From DSWT01 sp035373625 (GTDB lineage Bacteria > Chloroflexota > Anaerolineae > B4-G1 > SLSP01): a stretch of 64,000 nucleotides of DNA. How positions within the stretch are numbered: the first letter of the stretch is position 1; every line of letters starts with the position of its first letter. Positions 49,994 to 57,582 of the stretch are shown piece by piece. The notes beneath the pieces were generated by a model that saw nothing but the letters and a program-made list of their open reading frames with translations, was not told the origin of the DNA and ran no database searches. The DNA is taken from NCBI GenBank assembly GCA_035373625.1, contig DAOSNS010000009.1:55699-119698 (forward strand), in the 5' to 3' direction. The position numbers were made by a program, and so were the translations under genes.

Positions 49994-52108
49994 GTGGATT
50001 TTGAGGTTTTGAATGCTCTGTTGCGGCCACAATCTATTGCCGTAGTTGGCGCGTCAAACACACCGGGAAAGATCGGCTATCTGGCGTTGAAGAACCTCAT
50101 TGACTGCCATTATCCCGGAAAAGTGTACCCTATCAACAACCGCGAGAGCGGCGATATTCTGGGGCTGCCTGCGTATGCGTCGGTGCTGGATGTGCCGGGA
50201 GATATTGACATGGCGATGCTGATCGTGCCGGCCGCGCGCACCCTGGCGGTCGCCGATGAGTGCGGACGGAAGGGCATCAAAGGGCTGATCGTGGTCGCCT
50301 CCGGCTACAGCGAGATCGGACGCAAAGACCTGGAACTCGAACTGGTCGCAACGGCGCGCCGCTACGGCATGCGCATCCTGGGGCCGAACATCGTGGGCAT
50401 TATGTGCAACTCCGACAGGTGCAATGCCTCCTTCGGTCCGTTTATGCCCCTGCCGGGCAAAGCCGCCATGATCTCCCAAAGCGGGGCGCTACTGATTGCA
50501 ATGACGGTCGCCAGCTATGTGCGCAACGTCGGCTTCGACAAGATGATCTCCGTCGGCAACATGGCCGATGTCAACTTTAGCGACCTGATCGAGTGGCTGG
50601 ATCACGACGAGCAAACCGTCTGCATCACCATCTACGTCGAAGGGTTTCAAAACGGGCGGCGTTTCCTGGAAACGGCGCGGCGCGTGCGCAAACCCATCGT
50701 CGCGCTCAAGGCCGGCGTTTCGGCGCACGGCGCGGCAGCGGCGCTTTCGCACACCGGCGCTATGGCCGGCAAGGGCAAAGTCTACGATGCGGCGCTCCAA
50801 CAGGCCGGTGTCGTACGTGCCTCTGACCTGAACAACCTGTTCGACCGCACGCTGGCGTTATCCTTGCAACCGCCGATGTTAGGCAACAACCTGATGATCA
50901 TCTCCAACGGCGGCGGCGTGGGCGTGTTGGCAACGGACGCGGCGGAACGCTATGGCATCCCGCTGCGGTTTGCGCCGGACGATTTGCAGACCGCGTTGCG
51001 CGCCTACGTGCCCGAAATCGGCGCGGTGAAGAATCCCGCCGACCTCACGGGCATGGGCGGCTGGCCGGAATATGAAGCGACGGTGCGCACGGCGCTGCAA
51101 CATCCCTGGGTAAACGGCCTGGTGGTGTTGTTCTGCGAAACGCAGCGCAACGATCCGATGGAGATCGCCGCGGCCATCAAACGTGCCGTGGACGAGTCGG
51201 GTGTGACCAACAAGCCCATCGCCGTATCGTTTATCGGCGGCACGGAGGCCGGGCGGGCGATGCAGTGGCTGGTGGAACATGGTATCCCCACTTACGGTGC
51301 GCCGGATACTGCCGTGAACGCCATCGCGGCGCTGCATGAATATGCGCGCAATGTCACCCTGGCGACCGAGTCTTTCACGCCTTACCGCGATGTGGACGAG
51401 GCCGCAGCGCGCGCCATCATCGCGCAAGCGCGCGCTACGGGGCGGGCGCACCTCAACGAAATCGAATCCAAGAAGGTATTTGCGGCATACGGGCTGCCCG
51501 TCGCTATGACCGAACTGGCGACAACCGAAGATGAAGCCGTGGCGTTGGCCGAAGCATTGGGGTACCCCGTGGTGCTGAAGATCATGTCACCCGACATCCT
51601 GCACAAATCGGATGCCGGCGGTGTGAAAATCAACCTGCGCGATGCCGCCGACGTACGTGCTGCCTATCGCACCATCCTGACAAACGCCAAAGCCTACAAA
51701 GCCGATGCGCGTATTGACGGTGTAGCCGTCCAGCAAATGGCGCCGGTCGGCACCGAGGTCATCCTGGGTTCGATCAACGACACCACCTTTGGCCCCACGT
51801 TGATGTTCGGCCTGGGTGGCATCTTCATCGAAATCCTGAAGGACGTGACCTTCCGCGTCGCGCCCATCTCGGCGGAGCATGCGGAGAAAATGCTTGCCGA
51901 CATCCAGGGGGCGCCGCTTTTGACGGGTGCGCGCGGCGAAGCCCCCCGCGACCGCGCCGCCCTCGCCGAAGCTCTGAGCCGCTATTCGCAGATGATCATG
52001 GATTTGGGGGATGAGATTGTCGAGTCGGATGCCAATCCCGTGCTGGTGTATGCGGAAGGACAAGGGCTGAAGGTGGTGGATGCACGCATTATTTTAACGG
52101 CACCATAA
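49994..52108 (+). CDS. ADP-forming acyl-CoA synthetase, fused alpha-beta form, copy 2
   Basis: 704 residues from a GTG with a strong AGGAGG. It has the same domain order as copy 1: CoA-binding domain (SIAVVGASN), ligase domain with phospho-histidine H253 in LSHTGAMAG, and C-terminal ATP-grasp with GYPVVLKIMSPDILHKSDAGGV. The sequences differ throughout, so this is an old paralogue that may prefer another acid. It has its own promoter and a following hairpin, separate from copy 1. Confidence 0.92.
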   Translation: MDFEVLNALLRPQSIAVVGASNTPGKIGYLALKNLIDCHYPGKVYPINNRESGDILGLPAYASVLDVPGDIDMAMLIVPAARTLAVADECGRKGIKGLIVVASGYSEIGRKDLELELVATARRYGMRILGPNIVGIMCNSDRCNASFGPFMPLPGKAAMISQSGALLIAMTVASYVRNVGFDKMISVGNMADVNFSDLIEWLDHDEQTVCITIYVEGFQNGRRFLETARRVRKPIVALKAGVSAHGAAAALSHTGAMAGKGKVYDAALQQAGVVRASDLNNLFDRTLALSLQPPMLGNNLMIISNGGGVGVLATDAAERYGIPLRFAPDDLQTALRAYVPEIGAVKNPADLTGMGGWPEYEATVRTALQHPWVNGLVVLFCETQRNDPMEIAAAIKRAVDESGVTNKPIAVSFIGGTEAGRAMQWLVEHGIPTYGAPDTAVNAIAALHEYARNVTLATESFTPYRDVDEAAARAIIAQARATGRAHLNEIESKKVFAAYGLPVAMTELATTEDEAVALAEALGYPVVLKIMSPDILHKSDAGGVKINLRDAADVRAAYRTILTNAKAYKADARIDGVAVQQMAPVGTEVILGSINDTTFGPTLMFGLGGIFIEILKDVTFRVAPISAEHAEKMLADIQGAPLLTGARGEAPRDRAALAEALSRYSQMIMDLGDEIVESDANPVLVYAEGQGLKVVDARIILTAP

Positions 52109-52129
52109 GACCCGACAGCGTCAAACGCA

Positions 52130-52159
52130 AACAGGCCATGTTCACCGACATGGCCTGTT
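52130..52159 (+). terminator. Hairpin after the second acyl-CoA synthetase
   Basis: Perfect 12-bp stem AACAGGCCATGT/ACATGGCCTGTT with a 6-base loop; only a weak T tail follows. The interval 52109-52465 holds this hairpin, a promoter and a family B element, and no gene. Confidence 0.6.
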
Positions 52160-52251
52160 CTATCGGCGTGTCCTTTGGCCGAGGGAAACGGCCTATCCAT
52201 GCCAACACCCCCATTGTGACGGCCTGATTTATCGAAAGTGAGTTTTGCCAC

Positions 52252-52281
52252 TTGCGTACTCCTCCCACTTTTATGTACAAT
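52252..52281 (+). promoter_or_regulatory. Candidate promoter of fhs
   Basis: TTGCGT (52252-52257), 18-bp spacer, TACAAT (52276-52281). Transcripts would run through the family B element before reaching fhs. Confidence 0.45.
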
Positions 52282-52317
52282 CAAGCCACCTAACGCACAA
52301 AATTGCGCGCAACAGCT

Positions 52318-52422
52318 TGGGACTTACGCAGACGTGGCTATTTTTCACCGCAGTGGCCGTTGAAAAACTATAAATGCTTTGCGTTCTCGGCGGCAAAATT
52401 CACATAACCTGCGTAAGTCCTG
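52318..52422. mobile_element. MITE family B, copy 3 (diverged)
   Basis: 105 bp, ends TGGGACTTACGCA and TGCGTAAGTCCTG. No target duplication is visible, and the interior is shorter and more diverged than copies 1 and 2. It lies in the fhs leader and is followed by an ACTATTCGACTAAAGACTATC tract up to the ribosome site. Confidence 0.75.
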
Positions 52423-52465
52423 GACTATTCGACTAAAGACTATCAGACTATTTTGGAGGATTCCT

Positions 52466-54214
52466 ATGACAAACCACAAATCCGTCCCTACGGACATCGA
52501 AATTGCGCAGGCCGCCACGATACGCCCGATCCGCGAGATCGCCGCGAACCTCGGCCTGACTGAAGATGACCTGGAACTGTACGGCAAGTACAAGGCCAAA
52601 GTCCATCTTGACGTGCGCGAGAAATTCGCGGCGCGGCCTAACGCGAAGTACATTGATGTGACGGCCATCACCCCCACCCCACTCGGCGAGGGGAAGACGA
52701 CCACCACCGTCGGCCTGACGCAGGCGCTCGGCGCGCTCGGCTACAACAGCATCGCCGCCATTCGCCAGCCTTCGATGGGGCCGACGTTCGGCATCAAAGG
52801 TGGGGCGGCCGGCGGCGGCTACAGCCAGATCATCCCGATGGAGGACTTCAATTTGCATCTCACCGGCGACATCCACGCGGTCAGCGTGGCGCATAACCTC
52901 TGCGCCGCTGCGATTGACGCGCGCCTGCATCACGAAGGCCGCTGGAGCGATAGCTACTTCGAGAAGATCGGACTGACCAAACTCAACATTGACCCGTATT
53001 CCATCACCTGGAACCGCGTGGTGGATATGAACGATCGCGTGCTGCGCAACATCATCCTCGGCCTGGGCGACATCGAGGACGGTCCTATGCGCCAGGCGGG
53101 CTTCGACATCGCCGTCGCCAGCGAGCTGATGGCGATCCTCGCGCTCACCACCAGTCTTGAGGATATGCGCCAGCGCATCGGGCGCATCGTCATCGGCACC
53201 GACACGAAGAAGCATCCCGTCACCGCCGAGGATTTGGGCGTGGCGGGCGCGATGACCGTGCTGATGAAGGACGCGATCATGCCCAACCTGCTGCAAACCC
53301 TGGAAGGACAGGCCGCCTTTGTCCACGCCGGGCCGTTCGCCAACATCGCCCACGGCAATTCCTCGGTTATCGCCGATCAAATCGGCATCAAGCTAGGGGA
53401 TTTTCTGGTCACGGAGTCGGGGTTTGGTGCCGATATCGGCATGGAGAAATTCTTCGACATCAAGTGCCGCGTTTCGGGCCTGATCCCCAATGCGGTGGTG
53501 ATGGTGACGACGGTGCGCGCGCTGAAAATGCACGGCGGCGGGCCGAAGGTTGTCGCCGGGCGGCCGCTGGATAAAGCCTATACCCAGGAAAACCTGGAGC
53601 TGGTGCAACGGGGGACGGCAAACCTGGAAGCGCATATTCGCATTGCGCGCAAGTTCGGCATCCCCGTTGTTGTCGCCATCAATGCCTTTGGAACCGACAC
53701 CGAAGCCGAATGGGCCATTGTGCGCGAGGCGGCGCTGCGTGCGGGCGCCTCTGACGCCGTCGTCACCACGCACTGGGCCGATGGCGGACAGGGCGCGCTC
53801 AAGCTCGCCGAAGCGGTGGTCAAGGCCGCCGACGAACCGTCGGATTTCCACTTCCTCTACGATGTCGAGCAGCCGATCAAGGAGAAGATCGAAATCCTGG
53901 CGCGCGAGGTCTACGGGGCAGCCGGCGTGGATTACAGCCCGGAGGCCGAAGAGAAAATCAAGCTGTACACCGAGCTAGGTTATGATAAAATGCCCATTTG
54001 CATGGCGAAGACGCATCTCTCGTTCAGCCACGATCCGGCGCTCAAGGGTGTGCCGCAGGGCTTCACCTTCCCTATCCGCGACATCCGCGCCAGCGTGGGC
54101 GCCGGCTTCCTCTACCCTCTGGCGGGTGAAATGCGCACCATGCCCGGCCTGCCGAGCAAGCCTGCGTTTATGAACATTGACCTTGTGGATGGCAAGATCG
54201 TCGGTTTATCGTGA
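52466..54214 (+). CDS. fhs: Formate-tetrahydrofolate ligase
   Basis: 582 residues from the ATG at 52466 (TTGGAGGA site). It makes 10-formyl-tetrahydrofolate from formate, ATP and tetrahydrofolate. The ATP loop is TPLGEGKTTTTVG (about 71-83), then RQPSMGPTFGIKGGAAGGGYSQ, HLTGDIHAV and the C-terminal GEMRTMPGLPSKPAFMNID. It is slightly longer than the common 555-560 residues. It can serve biosynthesis or a methyl branch of the Wood-Ljungdahl type; no other C1 gene is in view. Confidence 0.96.
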   Translation: MTNHKSVPTDIEIAQAATIRPIREIAANLGLTEDDLELYGKYKAKVHLDVREKFAARPNAKYIDVTAITPTPLGEGKTTTTVGLTQALGALGYNSIAAIRQPSMGPTFGIKGGAAGGGYSQIIPMEDFNLHLTGDIHAVSVAHNLCAAAIDARLHHEGRWSDSYFEKIGLTKLNIDPYSITWNRVVDMNDRVLRNIILGLGDIEDGPMRQAGFDIAVASELMAILALTTSLEDMRQRIGRIVIGTDTKKHPVTAEDLGVAGAMTVLMKDAIMPNLLQTLEGQAAFVHAGPFANIAHGNSSVIADQIGIKLGDFLVTESGFGADIGMEKFFDIKCRVSGLIPNAVVMVTTVRALKMHGGGPKVVAGRPLDKAYTQENLELVQRGTANLEAHIRIARKFGIPVVVAINAFGTDTEAEWAIVREAALRAGASDAVVTTHWADGGQGALKLAEAVVKAADEPSDFHFLYDVEQPIKEKIEILAREVYGAAGVDYSPEAEEKIKLYTELGYDKMPICMAKTHLSFSHDPALKGVPQGFTFPIRDIRASVGAGFLYPLAGEMRTMPGLPSKPAFMNIDLVDGKIVGLS

Positions 54215-54215
54215 G

Positions 54216-54298
54216 AGGGTATATAGAGTAAAGGGGAATGAGTTAAGAGTGCAATCCATCTTGACTCATTCCTCATTCCTCGTTTCTCATTTCCAAAA
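54216..54298. repeat. GAGTAAAGGGGAATGAG / GACTCATTCCTCATTCC tract in a leader
   Basis: Degenerate TCATTCC-type heptamers (54263-54298) preceded by their near complement (54228-54250). The ribosome site here is weak, and the tract lies directly before the ATG at 54319. Confidence 0.65.
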
Positions 54299-54318
54299 CC
54301 ATATCACTGGAGACAGCA

Positions 54319-55437
54319 ATGGCAAAATACAAAATCGCCTTGATGCCCGGCGACGGCATCGGCAACGATGTGATGGACGCGGGTAAGATCGTGCTGGAGA
54401 AAATCGCGCTGGACGCGGAGTACGTTCATGCCGACATCGGCTGGGAATTCTGGCGGACGGAAGGTGAGGCGCTGCCACAGCGCACGGTGGACATTCTCAA
54501 AACCTGTACTTGCGCGCTGTTTGCCGCGATCACCTCCAAGCCAAAGGAAGAAGCTGAGGCCGAATTGATCCCGGAATTGCAGGGCAAGGGGTTGGTCTAC
54601 CGCAGCCCCATCGTGCGGCTGCGGCAGATGTTCGATCTGTACGCCAACCTGCGCCCGTGCAAAGCCTACAAGGGCAATCCGCTCAACTACCGCGATGACA
54701 TTGACATCGTGGTTTTCCGCGAGAATACCGAAGACTTGTACTGTGGCGTCGAATTCCATCCCTTGCCGGAGGAAGTGCGCGCCGCCCTGGAAAAGCACAG
54801 CCCGCGCATGTCGGCCTTCAACGGCGTGGATTCGGCGGACATCGCCTTCTCGGCGCGTATCCTCACCCGGCGGGGTTGCCAGCGCATCGTGCGGCGCGCC
54901 TTCGAGTACGCCAAGCAGTTCGGCTATCCCACGGTGACGCTGGTGGAGAAACCCAACGTTATCCGCGAAACTTCTGGCCTGATGGTGCGTGAGGCGCGTA
55001 AGATCGCCGCCGAGTACCCGGACATTGCGCTGTGGGAAACCAACATTGACGCACAGGCTATGTGGCTGGTGAAGAATCCCCAGGACTACGGGGTGATGGT
55101 TTCCAGCAACATGTTCGGTGACATCCTCTCCGATCTGGCGGCGCAATTGGTGGGGGGATTAGGCTTTGCTTCCAGCGGTAACCTGGGTGACAACTTCGCC
55201 GTCTTCGAGCCGACTCACGGCTCGGCGCCCAAATATGCCGGACAGTACAAGGTCAATCCTATGGCGATGTTGCTCTCCATCAAGCTCATGCTTGACTGGC
55301 TCGGCGAGACGGACAAAGCCGCGGCCCTTGAACAGGCCGTCGCTTCCGTTATCGAAGAGGGCAAGGTGCGCACTTACGATATGGGCGGCAGCGCGGGCAC
55401 GCTGGATGTAGCAAATGCCGTCGCGGAGCGGTTGTAA
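54319..55437 (+). CDS. Isocitrate/isopropylmalate dehydrogenase family protein
   Basis: 372-residue beta-decarboxylating dehydrogenase. Seen are the N-terminal GDGIGNDVMDAG, the substrate loop SPIVRLRQMFDLYANLRPCKA, VFRENTEDLYCGVEF, and DILSDLAAQLVGGLGFASSGNLG with the metal aspartates, then PTHGSAPKYAG. The substrate loop is closer to isocitrate or homoisocitrate dehydrogenases than to LeuB, but the exact substrate and NAD/NADP choice are not certain. A terminator follows. Its place after fhs suggests a link to central carbon flow. Confidence 0.9.
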   Translation: MAKYKIALMPGDGIGNDVMDAGKIVLEKIALDAEYVHADIGWEFWRTEGEALPQRTVDILKTCTCALFAAITSKPKEEAEAELIPELQGKGLVYRSPIVRLRQMFDLYANLRPCKAYKGNPLNYRDDIDIVVFRENTEDLYCGVEFHPLPEEVRAALEKHSPRMSAFNGVDSADIAFSARILTRRGCQRIVRRAFEYAKQFGYPTVTLVEKPNVIRETSGLMVREARKIAAEYPDIALWETNIDAQAMWLVKNPQDYGVMVSSNMFGDILSDLAAQLVGGLGFASSGNLGDNFAVFEPTHGSAPKYAGQYKVNPMAMLLSIKLMLDWLGETDKAAALEQAVASVIEEGKVRTYDMGGSAGTLDVANAVAERL

Positions 55438-55459
55438 TCCCCGTCGCCGGTGGATGTTG

Positions 55460-55490
55460 ACGTGAGCGCCTGATAAAGGCGCTCACGTTT
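55460..55490 (+). terminator. Terminator after the dehydrogenase gene
   Basis: Perfect 12-bp stem ACGTGAGCGCCT/AGGCGCTCACGT (55460-55471 with 55477-55488) and a short T run. Confidence 0.8.
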
Positions 55491-55521
55491 ATGCTTTCAT
55501 TGTCCGGCGGATAATGCTGCC

Positions 55522-57582
55522 ATGCAACGCAAAGCCTTATGGTTCACAGCCACGGTGACACTCCTCTATCTGCTGGCGTTCGCCTTCAACGTCACGCCGT
55601 ACTTGCGCGGGCCGGAGGCGTGGCGTTGGGCTTATGCCATCCCCGGCCATCCCTGGCGCCATCTCCTGCCCGCCGCCGTTGTCGCCGCCTATGCCGTCAT
55701 CACCCTATTCTGGTCCCATAAACTCCACCCTTTCCAATCCCTCAATCGCCCCATCCCCACTCCCCAATCCCCACTCCCCCACTCTCCCACTCTCTTCCTC
55801 ATCTTCCTCGCCCTCGCCGTCCCGCTTATTCAGGCAGCCTTGCTCTTCCCGGAATCTCCTGACATCCTGCGTCCGTTGTTCTATCGGACCGTTTCGCCGG
55901 GCGCAAGCGGTGTCTTTACTGTGGGGAGTGCTATCACCGATCCCACCGACTTCTTGCGCCGTTACCCGGAACTGATGCCGACATTTCCCGTGCATCCACA
56001 ACGGTATCCGCCGGGCTTGCCGCTGCTTTTCTACGGTGCGCGGCGGATTCTTGAAGCTGTGCCGTCGGTGAGTGCGCCGCTGGGACTGGCACTGCGGCTG
56101 TACCAGTGTCACGACCTGGCATTGATGCGCCTCTCGAACGCGACGATAGCGGCCGCCCTATTGCAGATGGCGCTCCCCATCCTCGCGGGACTCATCGTTT
56201 TCCCATTGTACGGGTTGGCGCGCCGCACGGTCGGGGAACAGGCTGCCTTATGGGCCGTGATCGCCTATCCGCTCGTGCCCTCCTTCGCGCTCTGGTCGGC
56301 GCGTTGGGATCAATTCTATCCTCTACTCACCTGCGCGGCGGCTTACTGTTTCTGGCGAGGACTGACGAATCAAGAATCAAGAATCAGCGAATCAGCGAGC
56401 TACGAATCACGAGTTACGAATTACGAGTTGCGAGTTGCGAATTACGAATTACGAATTACGAATCACGAATCACGTTTTACGTTTCGCCACGCCTGGCTCT
56501 TCGTAAGTGGCTTGCTGCTTGCGTGCGCTAGCTTCCTCAGCTTCGGCCCGCTGACGATGCTCGCGCCGCTGGGACTGAGCGCCTTGCTGTGGGTTGTGCC
56601 TCACCCCGAGCGCCGCCGGTGGGTGCAGTTGGCCGGCGCTGCGTTGGTTTTCTTTGCCGGATTGGTGATGCCGTGGATCGTCTATCAAGCAGTTTTTGGG
56701 AATGGCTTTCTGGATATCTGGCGCGTTTCGATGAGCTATCATCTGGGGTTGGGACGGGATTACTGGACGTGGTTGTTTTTTCACCTGTACGACTTCTTCG
56801 CGTTTCTGGGCGCGCCGCTGGTGATAGGATTTGCGCTCGGCGTGGGATACGCCATACGTGATCTAAGGGATAGACGGGATGCCGGCGCGCTGCCGCTCGG
56901 TTTTGCGCTCGGCCTGCTGCTGCTCGACCTCTCCGGGATGGCGCAGGGTGAGGTGGCGCGAGTGTGGCTTTTCCTCACACCGTTTGCCGTCATCACGGCA
57001 GCGTATGGACTGGTGCGCCTTACATCCGAACGCCGACATGGCGTGGTATGGTTGGGATTGCTGGCGCTGCACTTGCTCGTGTTCAACGCTTTCCTGCGCG
57101 TCGTCACCACCGGCGTGACCGATCCGCCGATACGCGAACGCACCTTCAGCCTCAACGCCCCTGTCCATTCTACCAGGGCTGAGTTGGGAGACGCAATCTC
57201 GCTTTTGGGCTACACACTGACGCCTGAGCAAGTCGCTCCGGGGACGCCGTTGCACCTGACCCTCTATTGGAAAGCCACGGCGCAGATGGTTCAACCGTAT
57301 ACCGTCTTCACGCACTTGCTCGATCCGTCCGGCAAGCTGGTTGCCCAGCAAGATAATATGCCCCAACAAGGTCAGACGCCGACGACGTGCTGGATTCCGG
57401 GTGAGATCATCACCGACGACTACACGCTGACCGTCCCCGCAGAAGCCATCCCCGGCACCTACACGTTGACCACGGGACTTTACATCCTGGAAACCGGCGA
57501 GCGGCTTCCTACACGCGGCGCGGACGCGACGCCGGACAACGAAATCGTGTTGACCACACTTTCTATCGCGGGAGCACCCTAA
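55522..57582 (+). CDS. Membrane glycosyltransferase-like protein (GT-C type) with C-terminal beta domain; contains low-complexity inserts
   Basis: 686 residues. The first about 510 residues contain many hydrophobic segments, as in polyprenol-phosphate-dependent GT-C enzymes, with a luminal loop after the first helices. Residues about 548-686 form a soluble domain (LLGYTLTPEQVAPGTPLHLTLYWKA...YTVFTHLLDPSGKLVAQ) that recurs at the end of the next protein. Two coding stretches are simple repeats: PIPTPQSPLPHSPTL (about 74-90) and a run of NYELRVANYELRITN units (about 290-316). These look inserted between normal membrane segments. No clear catalytic DxD is assigned. Only a weak ribosome site precedes the ATG. 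Confidence 0.75.
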   Translation: MQRKALWFTATVTLLYLLAFAFNVTPYLRGPEAWRWAYAIPGHPWRHLLPAAVVAAYAVITLFWSHKLHPFQSLNRPIPTPQSPLPHSPTLFLIFLALAVPLIQAALLFPESPDILRPLFYRTVSPGASGVFTVGSAITDPTDFLRRYPELMPTFPVHPQRYPPGLPLLFYGARRILEAVPSVSAPLGLALRLYQCHDLALMRLSNATIAAALLQMALPILAGLIVFPLYGLARRTVGEQAALWAVIAYPLVPSFALWSARWDQFYPLLTCAAAYCFWRGLTNQESRISESASYESRVTNYELRVANYELRITNHESRFTFRHAWLFVSGLLLACASFLSFGPLTMLAPLGLSALLWVVPHPERRRWVQLAGAALVFFAGLVMPWIVYQAVFGNGFLDIWRVSMSYHLGLGRDYWTWLFFHLYDFFAFLGAPLVIGFALGVGYAIRDLRDRRDAGALPLGFALGLLLLDLSGMAQGEVARVWLFLTPFAVITAAYGLVRLTSERRHGVVWLGLLALHLLVFNAFLRVVTTGVTDPPIRERTFSLNAPVHSTRAELGDAISLLGYTLTPEQVAPGTPLHLTLYWKATAQMVQPYTVFTHLLDPSGKLVAQQDNMPQQGQTPTTCWIPGEIITDDYTLTVPAEAIPGTYTLTTGLYILETGERLPTRGADATPDNEIVLTTLSIAGAP
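55741..55800. repeat. CCCCACTCCCCAATCC tract inside a coding sequence
   Basis: Heptamer-like CCCCAAT/CCCCACT units remain in frame and encode Pro/Ser/Thr-rich sequence. The same unit class appears in leaders at 18.23 and 35.75 kb. Confidence 0.75.
56361..56480. repeat. GAATTACGAATTACGA tract inside a coding sequence
   Basis: About fifteen degenerate 7-8-mers (GAATCAA, GAATCAG, GAATTAC, GAGTTGC, GAATCAC) lie in frame between two membrane segments and encode repeated NYELR/NHESR units. The A+T content is far above that of the flanking gene. Confidence 0.9.
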
